A DNA stretch of 64,000 bases from Desulfovibrio sp. G11 (GCF_900243745.1 NZ_LT984798.1:2812001-2876000); one strand, 5' to 3'; positions 1 through 8,447 are shown, counted from the stretch's first letter. Notes: generated by a model from the letters alone, not told the origin. Numbers and translations: made by a program.

Positions 1-1161
1 ATCTTTTGGGGCCGCAATTACCTGTCCGAAGTCAGCGCCCTTGTCAGGGCGTTTGAAGAATCCGGCAAGGGTGAGCTGGTGCATCCGCTGTTCGGCACCC
101 TGCAAGTGTGCGTCAAACACTGGAATATCGAGCATGATGCTGAAACGCGCGACTACGCCGCTGTTGACTTTGAATTTATTGAAGCCTCGCTTGATAATCC
201 CTTCTTTGACGCCAAGAGTATGCGCGGCCTTGCCGACAAGGCGCAGGCCAGTATGCTTTCTGGCCTTACGTCCGCCATGAATGAAGCCAGCGCAGCTCTG
301 GCTGAAACGCTGGCCCCCCTGCAAGAGGCCGCTGCCTATGTGCAGGGCGCAGTACTCACGGAACTGCGCGCCATTCTCGACGTGTATGACGGGGCCGGGG
401 CTGTTGTGCGCACTGCTGTTTCCTATATTGATTCTCCGGTGGGCTTTGTGACAGACCTGCTGGCCTGCCAGTTCAGCGCTGCCGGCGCGGTCAGCGGCCT
501 TGGCACATTTGCCGGATTGTCGTCGTTGTCGGGTGTTTTTCCGCGCGTCAGCCTTTCGTCTGACAAGCCGCAAACCACATATGCTGTTGGCTCAAGCGCC
601 TACGGCGATTCGTGGATTACCGGCCCGCAAAATTCTGCCAGCAGTGAGCAGCTTTCAGTGCGGCAAGCAGGCCCTGCTGCCGTGCCTGCGGCTACAGATG
701 CCCCGTCCAGTCGCCAGACGGCCCGCGCCCAGGCCGTGACCTACGCCATGCTGGCACAGACCAATACACTGGCAACCGCCACGGCAGCGGCCCTCGTGGC
801 CGAGGTGGCAACGCCCCGCATGACGCCGGGCGAGGTGGAGGCACTCACCGGCAATACCCGCGCCCGCGTGCAAGACTGCCTCACCTATGTGCGCGCCAGC
901 TTGCCGGAATCGCGCTGGCATGCCGCCGCCGAAGGCTTGCGCGATGCCGCGCACGGCATCCAGCAGCTTGGCGAGGCGGCGCTTAACGCCCGTCCGCCGT
1001 TGATATCCTATTCCGTGCCTACGCCGTGCAATCCGCGCCTTCTGGCCTTCCGGCTCTATGGCGACCACACCCGCAGCCGGGAGCTTGTGCGCATTAACCC
1101 CCAGGTGCGCAACCCCAATTTTATCGCCAAAGGCCAGGAGATGCTCGTTTATGCAAAATAA
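1..1161 (+). CDS. Phage DNA circularisation / tail protein, Mu gpN-like (5'-truncated by window)
   Basis: The reading frame is open from base 1, so the gene starts before the window; about 387 C-terminal residues are visible. The first visible part resembles the DNA_circ_N domain of Mu gpN-type proteins, including the segment GELVHPLFGTLQVCV followed by an Ala-rich helical middle. The C-terminal end, with an RSRELVRINPQVRNPNFI-like stretch, is typical of this family. In Mu the product belongs to the tail/baseplate module. The stop overlaps the next gene by 11 bases, indicating a co-translated tail operon. The assignment rests on motif recall and on the fixed gene order that follows. Confidence 0.75.
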   Translation: MFWGRNYLSEVSALVRAFEESGKGELVHPLFGTLQVCVKHWNIEHDAETRDYAAVDFEFIEASLDNPFFDAKSMRGLADKAQASMLSGLTSAMNEASAALAETLAPLQEAAAYVQGAVLTELRAILDVYDGAGAVVRTAVSYIDSPVGFVTDLLACQFSAAGAVSGLGTFAGLSSLSGVFPRVSLSSDKPQTTYAVGSSAYGDSWITGPQNSASSEQLSVRQAGPAAVPAATDAPSSRQTARAQAVTYAMLAQTNTLATATAAALVAEVATPRMTPGEVEALTGNTRARVQDCLTYVRASLPESRWHAAAEGLRDAAHGIQQLGEAALNARPPLISYSVPTPCNPRLLAFRLYGDHTRSRELVRINPQVRNPNFIAKGQEMLVYAK

Positions 1162-2245
1162 TTCCGACAGCGGCAGCGCAATCAGCATCACCATTGACGG
1201 CCACACCCACCGCGACTGGCTGCGATACTCTATAGACAGCGACCTGTTTACACCCGCCGATGCGTGGCAAATGAGCCTGGGCATACCGGCGGGCAAGCTG
1301 CCCGGTTACCTGCGCCCGTGGGCAAAGGTGGAAGTGCGCGAGGGCGACAGCCTGATACTCACAGGCCGTATTGACAGCCTGCGCCGCCGCATCAGCAAAA
1401 ACGAGTCGTCGCTGGAACTTTCCGGGCGAGACGGCGCAGCCATCTTGCTTGATTGCTCCGCGCCCATACTGACCCAACGCGAGGTCACAGTGGCCGAGGT
1501 GTGCGCAAGCATGCTGCGACCCGTGGGCGTGGACAAAATCAAGGTGCAATCGAGCGGCGCTGCGTACAAGAAGGTAGCTGTAGAGCCGGGCATGTCGGCG
1601 TGGGAGGCTTTGCAGCGCGCAGCCGAGGCTAGCGGCCTTTGGCCGTGGTTTGAGCCGGACGGCACCCTCATGGTGGCCGCGCCGGACTACAGCCGGGCAG
1701 TGGACGCAGAACTTGTGCTGGTCAAAGACGGCACGGGCAATAATGTGCTGGATATTACGCTGGAGGAAAGCTGTAACCGCCGTTACAGCGAGGTCACAGT
1801 GCTTGGGCAGAGCATCGGCGGTGAGGATGATGAAGCCGACACCCAGCTAACGCATACGGTCAAAGATAAGGGTGCGTGGTTCTATCGGCCCCTCATACGT
1901 GATGAGGGGCATGTGGACAGTACAGACATGGCCAGCCGTCGCGCCCGAAAAATCATTACTGATGGCATCATGGAAAGCCTCACCATCACCGTTCGTGTAC
2001 GCGGCCATGCCATTGAAAACGGCAAGCCCTGGCAGCCGGGCATGCGCCTGCGCCTGCGCTCTGATGCCCTGCAATGCGACATCACAACGATGCTTGCCCG
2101 CCGCACCTTTGTGGGTGGGCGCGAGGGTACGACAACCCAGCTTGTGCTCAAGCCCTGGGGCGTGTGGCTGCCTGACACTGCCAGAAAGCCGCACAAGAGA
2201 AAGAAGAAATCTGACGGCGATGAGTGTGATTATGACTTTGACTAA
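1151..2245 (+). CDS. Phage baseplate hub protein, Mu gpP-like
   Basis: The ATG at 1151 follows a GGAG ribosome site and overlaps the preceding stop, giving about 364 residues. The protein has the layout of gpP/gp44 baseplate hub proteins: an N-terminal beta domain with GRIDSLRRRISKNESSLELSGRD, a middle with ALQRAAEASGLWPWFEPDG, and a C-terminal region with RARKIITDGIMESLTITV and a basic, then acidic tail (KPHKRKKKSDGDE). Such hubs form the core of contractile-tail baseplates and connect to the spike (gp45), which is the next gene. The length is normal for the family and no disruption is seen. Confidence 0.8.
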   Translation: MQNNSDSGSAISITIDGHTHRDWLRYSIDSDLFTPADAWQMSLGIPAGKLPGYLRPWAKVEVREGDSLILTGRIDSLRRRISKNESSLELSGRDGAAILLDCSAPILTQREVTVAEVCASMLRPVGVDKIKVQSSGAAYKKVAVEPGMSAWEALQRAAEASGLWPWFEPDGTLMVAAPDYSRAVDAELVLVKDGTGNNVLDITLEESCNRRYSEVTVLGQSIGGEDDEADTQLTHTVKDKGAWFYRPLIRDEGHVDSTDMASRRARKIITDGIMESLTITVRVRGHAIENGKPWQPGMRLRLRSDALQCDITTMLARRTFVGGREGTTTQLVLKPWGVWLPDTARKPHKRKKKSDGDECDYDFD

Positions 2246-2254
2246 GGGGCCGAC

Positions 2255-2655
2255 ATGCCAAGCATAACAGATATGATAGACGCCCGTATTGCGCGGTTTA
2301 TGCGGGCCTTGCGGCTGCCGTACCGTGCGCGGCTGACCGCGTTAAACGGCGACCCGGCCTTGCAAATGGCGCAGGGCAAGGGCTTGGCTGGCGAGGCTGT
2401 GCAGGCTGTTGAGGTTTTGCAGCAGTTTGGTTTTTCCAGCGGCATCCCCGCAGACAGTCAGCTTATCGTGCTGCCCCTGGCCGGGCGCAGCAGCGCCAGC
2501 GTGGTCATTGCCACCGAGCACGGCGCGTATCGCCTCAAGGTCGCCCCCGGTGAGGCCCGCATGTACAGTCAGGAGGGCGCGTACGTCCATATCAAAGCCG
2601 GGCGCATAGTCGAAATAGACTGCGATAATCTCAATATCAATGTTAAAAACCATGC
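2255..2655 (+). pseudogene. Phage baseplate spike (Mu gp45/gpV-like), N-terminal half, cut by IS
   Basis: This half begins MPSITDMIDARIARFMRALRL and contains the OB-like domain of Mu gp45 spike proteins, with the segment QFGFSSGIPADSQLIVLPLAG. It breaks after about 133 residues at NVKNHA, where the IS4-family element begins. The missing C-terminal half is at 6561-6816 on the opposite strand. Joining both halves over a shared 9-base sequence (AAACCATGC at 2647-2655 and its complement at 6808-6816) restores one continuous frame reading NVKNHAKITAG. The spike gene is therefore broken by insertion followed by inversion, and no intact copy is in the window. Confidence 0.85.
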
Positions 2656-3915
2656 CAATGTTGTCCGGTTAAGCACCCATAGCTAACAGGCTATAACTAT
2701 AGGTGTTTATAGTTTTTCGTCTTCGTGGATTCAGAAGTTCTTCCAGAGAATCCTTGCCGAACAGATTCAAGCAAATGAGCTCGAAGAGTTGTTGCACCGA
2801 CAGCCCAAGCTTGCTCAGGAATTTCTGATAGGCCAGGAGTAAATACACGGTCAGGGCCGTATAAATCTGGATGTGCACCGCATTCTCCGAGCGCCCGACA
2901 AAGCTTTTAATATGCAGATTTTGTTTGACTTCGCGGAAGAATATTTCAATTTGCCAGCGTTCTTTATAGATATCAGCAATTGTCTTGGCGGACAGGCGGA
3001 AATGGTTGGTCAAAAATTCGTACCGTTTGCCGGTTTTCGCATCGCGATAGCCGATTCTGCGTAGACGAGTGGTTTTTCCCCGGCTGCTCACGTCAATGAT
3101 GTGATCGGACGTGACCCCGGTTTTCCGGTCTACGGCGCGGCGATCAACGAGCTTATAGGCAGCATTGCTCTTCAGTCGGGTTACGAAGAAAATGCCCTTC
3201 GCGGTCAACATGCGAAACCAGGAATAGCAGATATAGCCTTTATCGAAGGTGACGATGGAACCCTTTGGCAATGAAAGACTTTTGGCCATGCGGCTTTCGT
3301 GGGTTTTGGCATTGTTGATATCGAGAAAAGCGGGAATGTAGCCATCGTGGTCAAGCACGGTATTTACTTTCACGCCAGCCTTGTTCCGCCGGAACGACGC
3401 CCAGGGAAAGATGGACAGGCATAGGCTGATGGTGGTGGCGTCCATGCTGTACAGCTTGCACTTGAAGCGGAATTTGTGACGAGGCGCACGAAGATGGCAC
3501 AGGCCATACATTTCAGCGAACAGGTCTTTGAAAAATTCCACAGGCCTTGAATTGTTGGCATCGGCAACCGTGGAACGCGCTACTGATTTCAAGCCGAGGT
3601 GATACAGCCGTCTCTTGGCCGCCTCCAAGGCGCGAAGCCCATCGCGTAAAGAGCGCCTTGCAGCGAGTTGGATAAAGGCCATGACGGTGAATTGCTCCTT
3701 GAATCCAAATTGGCGTGAAGAGCGGCCAGTTTTGTGCTTGCGTTCGAGTTTTTCAAAAACATGTCCCGGTATCAGGGATAGCAGTTGAGAGAAGAGTGTA
3801 GTATGATGGCTCAAGTCCAAAATCTCCTTGTGTGGCAAGTTGTTGTGGTAACTTCTTATACCACATACTGCTGAGATTTTGGACTTTTTTGTTACCCCTT
3901 AGCCGGACAGCAATG
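2656..3915 (-). mobile_element. IS4-family element, copy 1 (1260 bp)
   Basis: The element runs from CAATGTTGTCCGGTTAAG at the left to the complement of CATTGCTGTCCGGCTAAG at the right. These 18-base imperfect terminal inverted repeats match the style of IS4 itself (TAATGCCGATCAGTTAAG, from memory). It carries one transposase gene on the minus strand. The flanking 9-base target copy lies at 2647-2655; its partner is not at 3916 but at 6808-6816, next to copy 2, because of the inversion. It looks base-identical to the copies at 6817 and 42195 over the parts compared. Confidence 0.93.
2669..3838 (-). CDS. IS4-family DDE transposase (copy 1)
   Basis: The 389-residue protein has an N-terminal DUF4372-like domain (HTTLFSQLLSLIPGHVFEKL) and an IS4-type DDE core: first Asp in YSMDATTISL, second in TFDKGYICYSWF, and the catalytic Glu inside the YREK signature YKERWQIEIFFREVKQ, whose spacing Y-x2-R-x3-E-x6-K is exact. 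The frame opens with TTG; an AAGGAG ribosome site lies inside the first codons, so translation may really start at a TTG about six to eight codons later. The protein is identical to those of copies 2 and 3, so it is probably still functional and recently spread. Confidence 0.93.
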   Translation of the reverse strand: MPHKEILDLSHHTTLFSQLLSLIPGHVFEKLERKHKTGRSSRQFGFKEQFTVMAFIQLAARRSLRDGLRALEAAKRRLYHLGLKSVARSTVADANNSRPVEFFKDLFAEMYGLCHLRAPRHKFRFKCKLYSMDATTISLCLSIFPWASFRRNKAGVKVNTVLDHDGYIPAFLDINNAKTHESRMAKSLSLPKGSIVTFDKGYICYSWFRMLTAKGIFFVTRLKSNAAYKLVDRRAVDRKTGVTSDHIIDVSSRGKTTRLRRIGYRDAKTGKRYEFLTNHFRLSAKTIADIYKERWQIEIFFREVKQNLHIKSFVGRSENAVHIQIYTALTVYLLLAYQKFLSKLGLSVQQLFELICLNLFGKDSLEELLNPRRRKTINTYSYSLLAMGA

Positions 3916-4342
3916 ATTCAGTGATATTTTTACCCTGATAAACTCCGCTGATCAGGCCCCCCTGCAACGGTGCAAAGCCGGGTTTAAGCGTTGGGTGCCG
4001 GAAATAGTAAAACTCGCCAAGGTCATATTTGTCGCTTTGCACGACTGATATTTTGCCCGTAGCGTCAATTTTGATGGTCACGCCGTCAGGGTTTACAAGC
4101 CCGTTGACGCCCACCTTGGCAATGCCTGTCTTGTCTGCAATCAGCCGTTGGATGGCCGCCAGCACCTGGGCGTTGTTGGCCTTGTCCGGCGTGACATTGG
4201 CCGCCGCGAGTATGGCTATCAGCTCTTCCTGCACGGCATTAAGCCAATCGTCCGTTACCGTGGTTGCAGGAACGGGAATTGTGGGGTCGCCTTCCGTAAA
4301 TCTGTTGTCCGGCGTTGCTGTACTGCTGTCTATCCTGTGCAT
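3916..4342 (-). pseudogene. Phage tail fibre N-terminal part, truncated by IS copy 1
   Basis: The protein starts MHRIDSSTATPDNRFTEGDPTIPVPAT, the usual opening of tail-fibre or tail-collar proteins of Mu- and P2-like phages, and contains the NAVQEELIAILAAANVTP helix typical of that region. After about 142 residues the frame runs into the IS end, which adds SLLSG and a stop at 3899. The receptor-binding C-terminal part is missing and is not found on the far side of copy 2. The gene lies 8 bases downstream of gp48 on the same strand, the normal phage order. It is most likely non-functional. Confidence 0.8.
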
Positions 4343-4350
4343 AGCTCACC

Positions 4351-4917
4351 TCATGTATACGCAATCAGCGCCACGGCGTGGGCTGGTTTGCGCTGGTTCA
4401 TGATGCATTCCAAAATACTGTCGCCCCAAGTGCGCAGGGCCTCGCCCGCCACCGACTGCCCGGCCTTGAACACACGGGGGGCGTCGCTGGGCGTTGTAAC
4501 GCGAAATGCATACGTCCAGTCGTCATTGGTCAGCGGGTCGCCAGCGCGGGAGTGTCCCGCCTTGAATGGCGTAAATTCATCAATCGTGATCTCGTACCCG
4601 GCAAGTGCCGCGTAGCGTTTGAGCCATGCGTGGGAGATGCCGCCGCGCTCAAGAAAGGCTACGGCAAGCTGGGCGATGCGCTCTTGCAGCAACTGGTCGC
4701 CTTTTGCACATGCGCCGGGCAGGCCGTATACACGCTCCCAATCCGGCAGATACTGCTGCCACTTCCAAGGCTGGAGCGCCCCAAGCACTGCGGCGCTGGC
4801 GGCCTGCACGCGGTCAAGCTCTGCGCCGTCAACGGCAAGGGATACCTCCACGCCCGGCGCGTTAACATCATAGGATACAGGCGGCAGCAAGGCCGCCAAC
4901 AGGGCACTATGTCCCAT
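4351..4917 (-). CDS. Phage tail protein gp48-like (DUF2313/YmfQ family)
   Basis: The 188-residue product has the features of the Mu gp48/YmfQ family: MGHSALLAALLPPVSYD at the start, a WKWQQYLPDWERVYGLP segment in the first third, and the closing ALRTWGDSILECIMNQRKPAHA. In Mu this protein sits in the baseplate periphery between gp47 and the tail fibres. Here it overlaps the small gene at 4907-5080 by 11 bases and is followed 8 bases later by the tail fibre. It lies inside the inverted segment, so it is now oriented opposite to the gpN/gpP genes and cut off from their promoter. Confidence 0.85.
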   Translation of the reverse strand: MGHSALLAALLPPVSYDVNAPGVEVSLAVDGAELDRVQAASAAVLGALQPWKWQQYLPDWERVYGLPGACAKGDQLLQERIAQLAVAFLERGGISHAWLKRYAALAGYEITIDEFTPFKAGHSRAGDPLTNDDWTYAFRVTTPSDAPRVFKAGQSVAGEALRTWGDSILECIMNQRKPAHAVALIAYT

Positions 4918-5080
4918 GTTTCACCCTGTCCCGTTCTTCGGCGCGCTTGGCGTTGTTGAAGCGCTCCAGATCGCCCACAAGGTAGCCGGTGATGCGGCGT
5001 GTGCGGTCAAACTTCATACCCACACCGACCAGATGGGGCATGGCTGTACGCGTTTCGCGGTTGGCAATGGCGTCTGTCAT
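4907..5080 (-). CDS. Small phage protein resembling the C-terminal tail of anaerobic ribonucleotide reductase (NrdD)
   Basis: The ATG at 5080 overlaps the gp47 stop (ATGA) with a GGAGG ribosome site, giving 57 residues starting MTDAIANRETRTAMPHLVG. The block RRITGYLVGDLERFNNAK followed by RAEERDRVKH resembles the NrdD C-terminal region (RRxxGYL, FN.GK..E, RVKH, from memory) but lacks the Cys pairs of the zinc site and the glycyl-radical segment. It cannot be a reductase itself. Short members of the NRDD Pfam family exist; their role is unknown to me. It sits between gp47 and gp48 with overlaps at both ends, so it is translated as part of the baseplate operon. Confidence 0.65.
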   Translation of the reverse strand: MTDAIANRETRTAMPHLVGVGMKFDRTRRITGYLVGDLERFNNAKRAEERDRVKHGT

Positions 5081-6135
5081 AATGCCTCCAGCATCAGATA
5101 GCCCAGACGGCACCACTCAAGGGCGCTGGGGACGACATTGGCTCCCGGCTCACGGATTACAACGTCCGCAACGCCGTCCAGCGACGACACGGCGGCAAGC
5201 AGACGCGACAGCACAAGGCTTTCGCCGGGGGCAAGTCGGGCAAATTCGACTTGCAGCACGGTGGTGACTGCGGGCTTGAGCGTGACCAGGGTTGCGCCAT
5301 TGCTGACGCGCAGGGCCACAGTCATGTCAACCGGCTTAGGCACGGGCGCGTAAACCGTGGCTGCCTTGGCCGTGCAGGGGCGCTCTGCGTCAATCTTGGC
5401 CTGGCATGCGGTAACAACATCCTCGCCGGGAATGCCGTCCTCACCGACAATAACAATATCAACTGTGCCCGGTCCCTGCCGCAGGGGATAGACCGTGGCA
5501 TCCGCCACGCCGGGAACAGACCGCGCCCAGCGGCGATAATCCGCCGCCGTGCCGCCTGCTGGCGGGTTGCGCATGTAGTCAAGCAATGTCGTAAGCATGC
5601 TGGCGTTGCTCTCGGCATCGGTGCCTCCGGCCAGATCAAGCAGACCCTTGGCCTGCACACCAGACGGCGCTGACAACAGCGTGACCTGCATGCCGACGAC
5701 ATCCGGTAGCGCCCCGGCCTGTGCAGCCTCGCATGGGGCGGACGCTGTTACAGCCTCGCCCGTGCCTGTAAGGGTTACGGCAGCTGTGGTCTGATACACG
5801 GTGCCGTCGGCATCTTTGGCCTGGGTATAGGCGGGCACAATAGAGCCGGGGCGACCTGTGACCGTAATTGTGCCTGTAGCTTTGGTGGCCGCGCGGCGCG
5901 TAATGCCGCGCAGGGCGCAATGTTGCTCCAGATATTCCGGGTCTGCGGTGTCAGGGATGATCTGGCGCACTATCCATGCCTGATGATCGTACAAGCCCTC
6001 GGCGGCGCTGGCTGTGCCAGTGGCGCGTATATAATTGTCGCTGTCCGCATCAGTATGGGCGGCAGGGTCAAGGTTGCGCATGTCGCGCAGCATGCGGGTA
6101 CGGATGCTATCAAAGCTGGGAATGGTGTACGGCAT
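5077..6135 (-). CDS. Phage baseplate protein J-like, Mu gp47 family
   Basis: The 352-residue protein matches the Baseplate_J family: MPYTIPSFDSIRTRMLRDMRNLDP at the start, the AEGLYDHQAWIVRQIIPDTAD segment, a central domain with GRPGSIVPAYTQ, and a C-terminal GPGTVDIVIVGEDGIPGEDVV region. These proteins form the wedge of contractile-tail baseplates. The gene follows gp46 after 2 bases and overlaps the small gene downstream, so all are one operon. The length is normal. It lies in the inverted segment. Confidence 0.9.
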   Translation of the reverse strand: MPYTIPSFDSIRTRMLRDMRNLDPAAHTDADSDNYIRATGTASAAEGLYDHQAWIVRQIIPDTADPEYLEQHCALRGITRRAATKATGTITVTGRPGSIVPAYTQAKDADGTVYQTTAAVTLTGTGEAVTASAPCEAAQAGALPDVVGMQVTLLSAPSGVQAKGLLDLAGGTDAESNASMLTTLLDYMRNPPAGGTAADYRRWARSVPGVADATVYPLRQGPGTVDIVIVGEDGIPGEDVVTACQAKIDAERPCTAKAATVYAPVPKPVDMTVALRVSNGATLVTLKPAVTTVLQVEFARLAPGESLVLSRLLAAVSSLDGVADVVIREPGANVVPSALEWCRLGYLMLEAL

Positions 6136-6137
6136 GC

Positions 6138-6491
6138 CTAGCCCCCTACCTGCACAAAATGCTCAAATGTATACGGCGTACCCGTGGCGTCCACCACCTC
6201 AACAAGCATCAGGCAGCGCCCGTCATGCGGCTGCTGCGTTGTGACCGTGACAGAGCGGGCGCGGCCTTCCCGTATAAGCTGCTCAAGGGCTTGTTCTGCA
6301 TATTGCCGGGCAAGTAGCTGGATGCGTGGCACGTCTTTTTCGCGCTGCAACTCGTGCAGGCGGCTGCCAAGCGTTGTGTCGGCCCACCATGTGCCGAGCG
6401 GCGTGCAAAGGCGCAGGTAGACCGCATTGCCAAGATGGCTGATGCGGCTGCCTGTGTAATCGCCTGTTGTGGGGTTAATTTGCGCGTCCAT
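6138..6491 (-). CDS. Phage baseplate protein gp46-like (GPW/gp25-like position)
   Basis: The 117-residue product starts MDAQINPTTGDYTGSRISHLGNAVYLRL and contains the TTLGSRLHELQREKDVPRI block typical of Mu gp46 family proteins, equivalent in position to gp25/gpW wedge proteins. It is encoded directly before gp47. About 70 bases upstream is the stop of the gp45 C-terminal half, so the original order gp45-gp46-gp47 is preserved within the inverted block. Confidence 0.85.
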   Translation of the reverse strand: MDAQINPTTGDYTGSRISHLGNAVYLRLCTPLGTWWADTTLGSRLHELQREKDVPRIQLLARQYAEQALEQLIREGRARSVTVTTQQPHDGRCLMLVEVVDATGTPYTFEHFVQVGG

Positions 6492-6560
6492 CGTTGTCTC
6501 CGTGCGTCTTGTGTAACAAGACGGCGGACAGAAAAAAGACTGGCGCGCGTCAGCGGTTGG

Positions 6561-6816
6561 CTATTGGGGCTGACCTGTACTGCCGCTGCCCGTCTGCACG
6601 CCCGTGTGGGAATGCTGGGTGAGGCTGATGCCGCCCGCAGTGTGGTCGCCGGTGGATGTCATGCTGCCGCTCTGGGCAATGTCGCCCGTGATTTTGACAT
6701 TGGCGGTCATTGCAACAGTGTCGCCCTTTTCGCCTGTGGCCGTCAGGTTGCCGGTGACAGTTGTTTGCGGAGTGTCAATTATGACACCGTTTCCCGCTGT
6801 AATTTTGGCATGGTTT
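6561..6816 (-). pseudogene. Phage baseplate spike (Mu gp45-like), C-terminal half
   Basis: Read on the minus strand from the IS edge, the only long frame gives NHAKITAGNGVIIDTPQTTV and ends GGISLTQHSHTGVQTGSGS plus a short tail and stop at 6561. This is the usual gp45 C-terminus, with the DTPTTTVTGN-like beta repeat and the H-x-H ending associated with metal-bound spike tips. It has no start codon or ribosome site of its own. Its N-terminal half is at 2255-2655 on the plus strand. The shared 9-base target copy at 6808-6816 proves that both came from one insertion. Confidence 0.88.
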
Positions 6817-8076
6817 CATTGCTGTCCGGCTAAGGGGTAACAAAAAAGTCCAAAATCTCAGCAGTATGTGGTATAAGAAGTTACCACAACAACTTGCCAC
6901 ACAAGGAGATTTTGGACTTGAGCCATCATACTACACTCTTCTCTCAACTGCTATCCCTGATACCGGGACATGTTTTTGAAAAACTCGAACGCAAGCACAA
7001 AACTGGCCGCTCTTCACGCCAATTTGGATTCAAGGAGCAATTCACCGTCATGGCCTTTATCCAACTCGCTGCAAGGCGCTCTTTACGCGATGGGCTTCGC
7101 GCCTTGGAGGCGGCCAAGAGACGGCTGTATCACCTCGGCTTGAAATCAGTAGCGCGTTCCACGGTTGCCGATGCCAACAATTCAAGGCCTGTGGAATTTT
7201 TCAAAGACCTGTTCGCTGAAATGTATGGCCTGTGCCATCTTCGTGCGCCTCGTCACAAATTCCGCTTCAAGTGCAAGCTGTACAGCATGGACGCCACCAC
7301 CATCAGCCTATGCCTGTCCATCTTTCCCTGGGCGTCGTTCCGGCGGAACAAGGCTGGCGTGAAAGTAAATACCGTGCTTGACCACGATGGCTACATTCCC
7401 GCTTTTCTCGATATCAACAATGCCAAAACCCACGAAAGCCGCATGGCCAAAAGTCTTTCATTGCCAAAGGGTTCCATCGTCACCTTCGATAAAGGCTATA
7501 TCTGCTATTCCTGGTTTCGCATGTTGACCGCGAAGGGCATTTTCTTCGTAACCCGACTGAAGAGCAATGCTGCCTATAAGCTCGTTGATCGCCGCGCCGT
7601 AGACCGGAAAACCGGGGTCACGTCCGATCACATCATTGACGTGAGCAGCCGGGGAAAAACCACTCGTCTACGCAGAATCGGCTATCGCGATGCGAAAACC
7701 GGCAAACGGTACGAATTTTTGACCAACCATTTCCGCCTGTCCGCCAAGACAATTGCTGATATCTATAAAGAACGCTGGCAAATTGAAATATTCTTCCGCG
7801 AAGTCAAACAAAATCTGCATATTAAAAGCTTTGTCGGGCGCTCGGAGAATGCGGTGCACATCCAGATTTATACGGCCCTGACCGTGTATTTACTCCTGGC
7901 CTATCAGAAATTCCTGAGCAAGCTTGGGCTGTCGGTGCAACAACTCTTCGAGCTCATTTGCTTGAATCTGTTCGGCAAGGATTCTCTGGAAGAACTTCTG
8001 AATCCACGAAGACGAAAAACTATAAACACCTATAGTTATAGCCTGTTAGCTATGGGTGCTTAACCGGACAACATTG
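6817..8076 (+). mobile_element. IS4-family element, copy 2 (1260 bp)
   Basis: This copy is the same 1260-base element as copy 1 but in the opposite orientation, with CATTG at both outer edges. Its left flank (6808-6816) pairs as a target duplication with the left flank of copy 1. Its right flank (from 8077, ATATCTGAT) matches neither that 9-mer nor the other flank of copy 1 (complement of 3916 onward). This shows that recombination between copies, plus loss of some sequence at the right side, has taken place. Confidence 0.93.
6894..8063 (+). CDS. IS4-family DDE transposase (copy 2)
   Basis: The protein is identical in all 389 residues to the copy at 2669-3838, with the same DUF4372-like N-terminus, DDE residues and YREK signature. 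The frame begins at a TTG at 6894, but the AAGGAG ribosome site at 6902-6907 favours a TTG start slightly further in. It is transcribed away from the inverted phage block towards the tRNA-Val gene. Confidence 0.92.
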   Translation: MPHKEILDLSHHTTLFSQLLSLIPGHVFEKLERKHKTGRSSRQFGFKEQFTVMAFIQLAARRSLRDGLRALEAAKRRLYHLGLKSVARSTVADANNSRPVEFFKDLFAEMYGLCHLRAPRHKFRFKCKLYSMDATTISLCLSIFPWASFRRNKAGVKVNTVLDHDGYIPAFLDINNAKTHESRMAKSLSLPKGSIVTFDKGYICYSWFRMLTAKGIFFVTRLKSNAAYKLVDRRAVDRKTGVTSDHIIDVSSRGKTTRLRRIGYRDAKTGKRYEFLTNHFRLSAKTIADIYKERWQIEIFFREVKQNLHIKSFVGRSENAVHIQIYTALTVYLLLAYQKFLSKLGLSVQQLFELICLNLFGKDSLEELLNPRRRKTINTYSYSLLAMGA

Positions 8077-8128
8077 ATATCTGATTAAACCACAAAAAGA
8101 ATTTTTAAAAAATATACAGATAGAATTA

Positions 8129-8365
8129 ATGAAGCTTGTTATAACGTTAACATCATTATTTCGAGGGGCTTTTATCGCTTCGCTGCCGATACTTATATAT
8201 GGCATATTTGAATACAATGTACTTCTTTGTTCCGTTTATTTAGCATTCTTTCTTGTCCTTATTGAGATGATTACTAGTGTTTACTTAGATGTAAAAAACT
8301 TTCTGATTGATTGCGATTGCCAAAATGATTGGTGCATTATTTCTGTAGAATCTAACAAAAACTAA
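8129..8365 (+). CDS. Small AT-rich membrane protein, unknown
   Basis: A 78-residue frame starts MKLVITLTSLFRGAFIASLP and has two hydrophobic stretches (about residues 3-25 and 28-52) with a polar Cys-containing tail (DCDCQNDW). I do not recognise it. Its codons are strikingly AT-rich compared with the surrounding core genes, which suggests phage cargo or foreign origin. The ribosome site is weak. It lies between IS copy 2 and a strong bidirectional terminator, so it may be a superinfection or moron gene, or only a remnant. Confidence 0.45.
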   Translation: MKLVITLTSLFRGAFIASLPILIYGIFEYNVLLCSVYLAFFLVLIEMITSVYLDVKNFLIDCDCQNDWCIISVESNKN

Positions 8366-8447
8366 GCTTGCCGCACTGACTAGCTACGCCTCCTGAGATT
8401 GCCCATTGAGCAGTATCTAAAACCTGAAATGACGTGCTGAAAATGAC

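Noticed and set aside
2661-2665. CAATG as a 5-base target duplication of the IS4-family element
   Set aside because: All copies have it, it extends the inverted repeat, and true 9-base duplicates lie outside it.
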